A stretch of 5,606 nucleotides of DNA from Planctomycetota bacterium (GTDB lineage Bacteria > Planctomycetota > Phycisphaerae > UBA1845 > CAIVHJ01), in assembly GCA_022573485.1 (NCBI GenBank), contig JACZTW010000255.1:1-5606 (forward strand), in the 5' to 3' direction. A program made the position numbers and the translations under genes. Below are positions 5,392 to 5,606 of the stretch, piece after piece (position 1 is the stretch's first letter; every line of letters starts with the position of its first letter). The notes beneath the pieces are model-generated. The model was not told where the DNA came from. It made no database searches and saw nothing but the letters and a program-made list of their open reading frames with translations.

Positions 5392-5606
5392 CTATGAGCA
5401 GGGGCCCCAGGAGCCGAGCAGGTTGCCCAGGTCCCAAGCATCGATGACGTCATCGATGGGTTCCGCCTGCAGGCACTCACACGTGCCGGGCTCGACCGGC
5501 CCCCAGCAACCCAACAGATTGGCAAGGTCGGCGGCGTCGACTCCGCCACTAAGGTCAGAGTCGAACGGGCACACGCAGCCGCCGGTCAGTGGTGAAGGCC
5601 CCTGAG
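5392..5606 (-). CDS. C-terminal end of an exported protein with tandem dockerin-like repeats (partial)
   Basis: On the minus strand an open frame enters from the right edge and stops with TAG at 5394-5392. About 71 residues are visible, with no stop between the edge and the repeats, so the gene continues outside. The first repeat reads FDSDLSGGVDAADLANLLGC followed by WGP; its loop DSDLSGGVDAAD has acidic or hydroxyl residues at EF-hand positions 1, 3, 5, 9 and 12, as in calcium-binding dockerin loops. The second repeat (EPIDDVIDAWDLGNLLGSWG) keeps D at 9 and 12 but lacks acidic residues at 1 and 3, so it is probably degenerate. The protein ends WGPCS. Cysteines flank both repeats. C-terminal repeats of this type occur on many large secreted planctomycete proteins, where they probably mediate surface attachment or assembly; the catalytic or structural part of this one is not visible. 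A GTG at 5574-5572 could be taken as a start but lacks support. Confidence 0.8.
   Translation of the reverse strand, partial: QGPSPLTGGCVCPFDSDLSGGVDAADLANLLGCWGPVEPGTCECLQAEPIDDVIDAWDLGNLLGSWGPCS

Noticed and set aside
5142..5549. 135-residue minus-strand open frame across the dockerin-like gene end and the transpeptidase 3' end
   Set aside because: It runs through the terminator and uses a different frame from the clear dockerin-like repeats, with no domain of its own.

Overview
The window looks like an ordinary chromosomal stretch from a member of the Planctomycetota, possibly Phycisphaerae-like. Two things suggest this. The first is a GC-rich gene ending in tandem dockerin-like repeats of the 'VDAADLANLLGCWGP' type. 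The second is a small hydrophobic N-terminus containing 'LSLIGLLLSVGLWG'. Both are patterns I associate from memory with that phylum, and I could not check them against a database. The assignment is an inference.

Layout. (1) Positions 1-133, minus strand: the first 44 codons of glmS, which runs off the left edge. Upstream lies a non-coding stretch (134-484) with a tandem heptamer array, a perfect 8-bp hairpin and a possible minus-strand promoter. (2) Positions 485-1853, plus strand: a doubtful 79-residue membrane-anchored ORF, possibly frameshifted, then a 371-residue secreted HEAT-like protein of unknown function. (3) Positions 1854-2050: a spacer with a REP-like palindrome. (4) Positions 2051-3984, plus strand: rarA (AAA+ replication-recombination ATPase), overlapping by 4 bases a 5-formyltetrahydrofolate cyclo-ligase gene. 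(5) Positions 4112-5155, plus strand: a membrane-anchored LysM plus L,D-transpeptidase (YkuD) protein; its real start is a GTG behind a strong Shine-Dalgarno. (6) Positions 5156-5391: a convergent intergenic region with a strong intrinsic terminator for the minus strand. (7) Positions 5392-5606, minus strand: the C-terminal end of an exported dockerin-like protein that runs off the right edge.

How the genes relate. GlmS supplies glucosamine-6-phosphate for peptidoglycan and other envelope glycans, and the LysM/YkuD enzyme cross-links or modifies peptidoglycan, so both ends touch envelope biology. They are on opposite strands with unrelated genes between, so this does not imply a shared operon. 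RarA and the cyclo-ligase are translationally coupled but have no obvious common pathway. I see no phage, transposase, CRISPR, toxin-antitoxin or defence module. The points most worth checking are the repeats and hairpin in the glmS leader, the REP-like palindrome, the orphan HEAT-like secreted protein and the possibly frame-disrupted small ORF.
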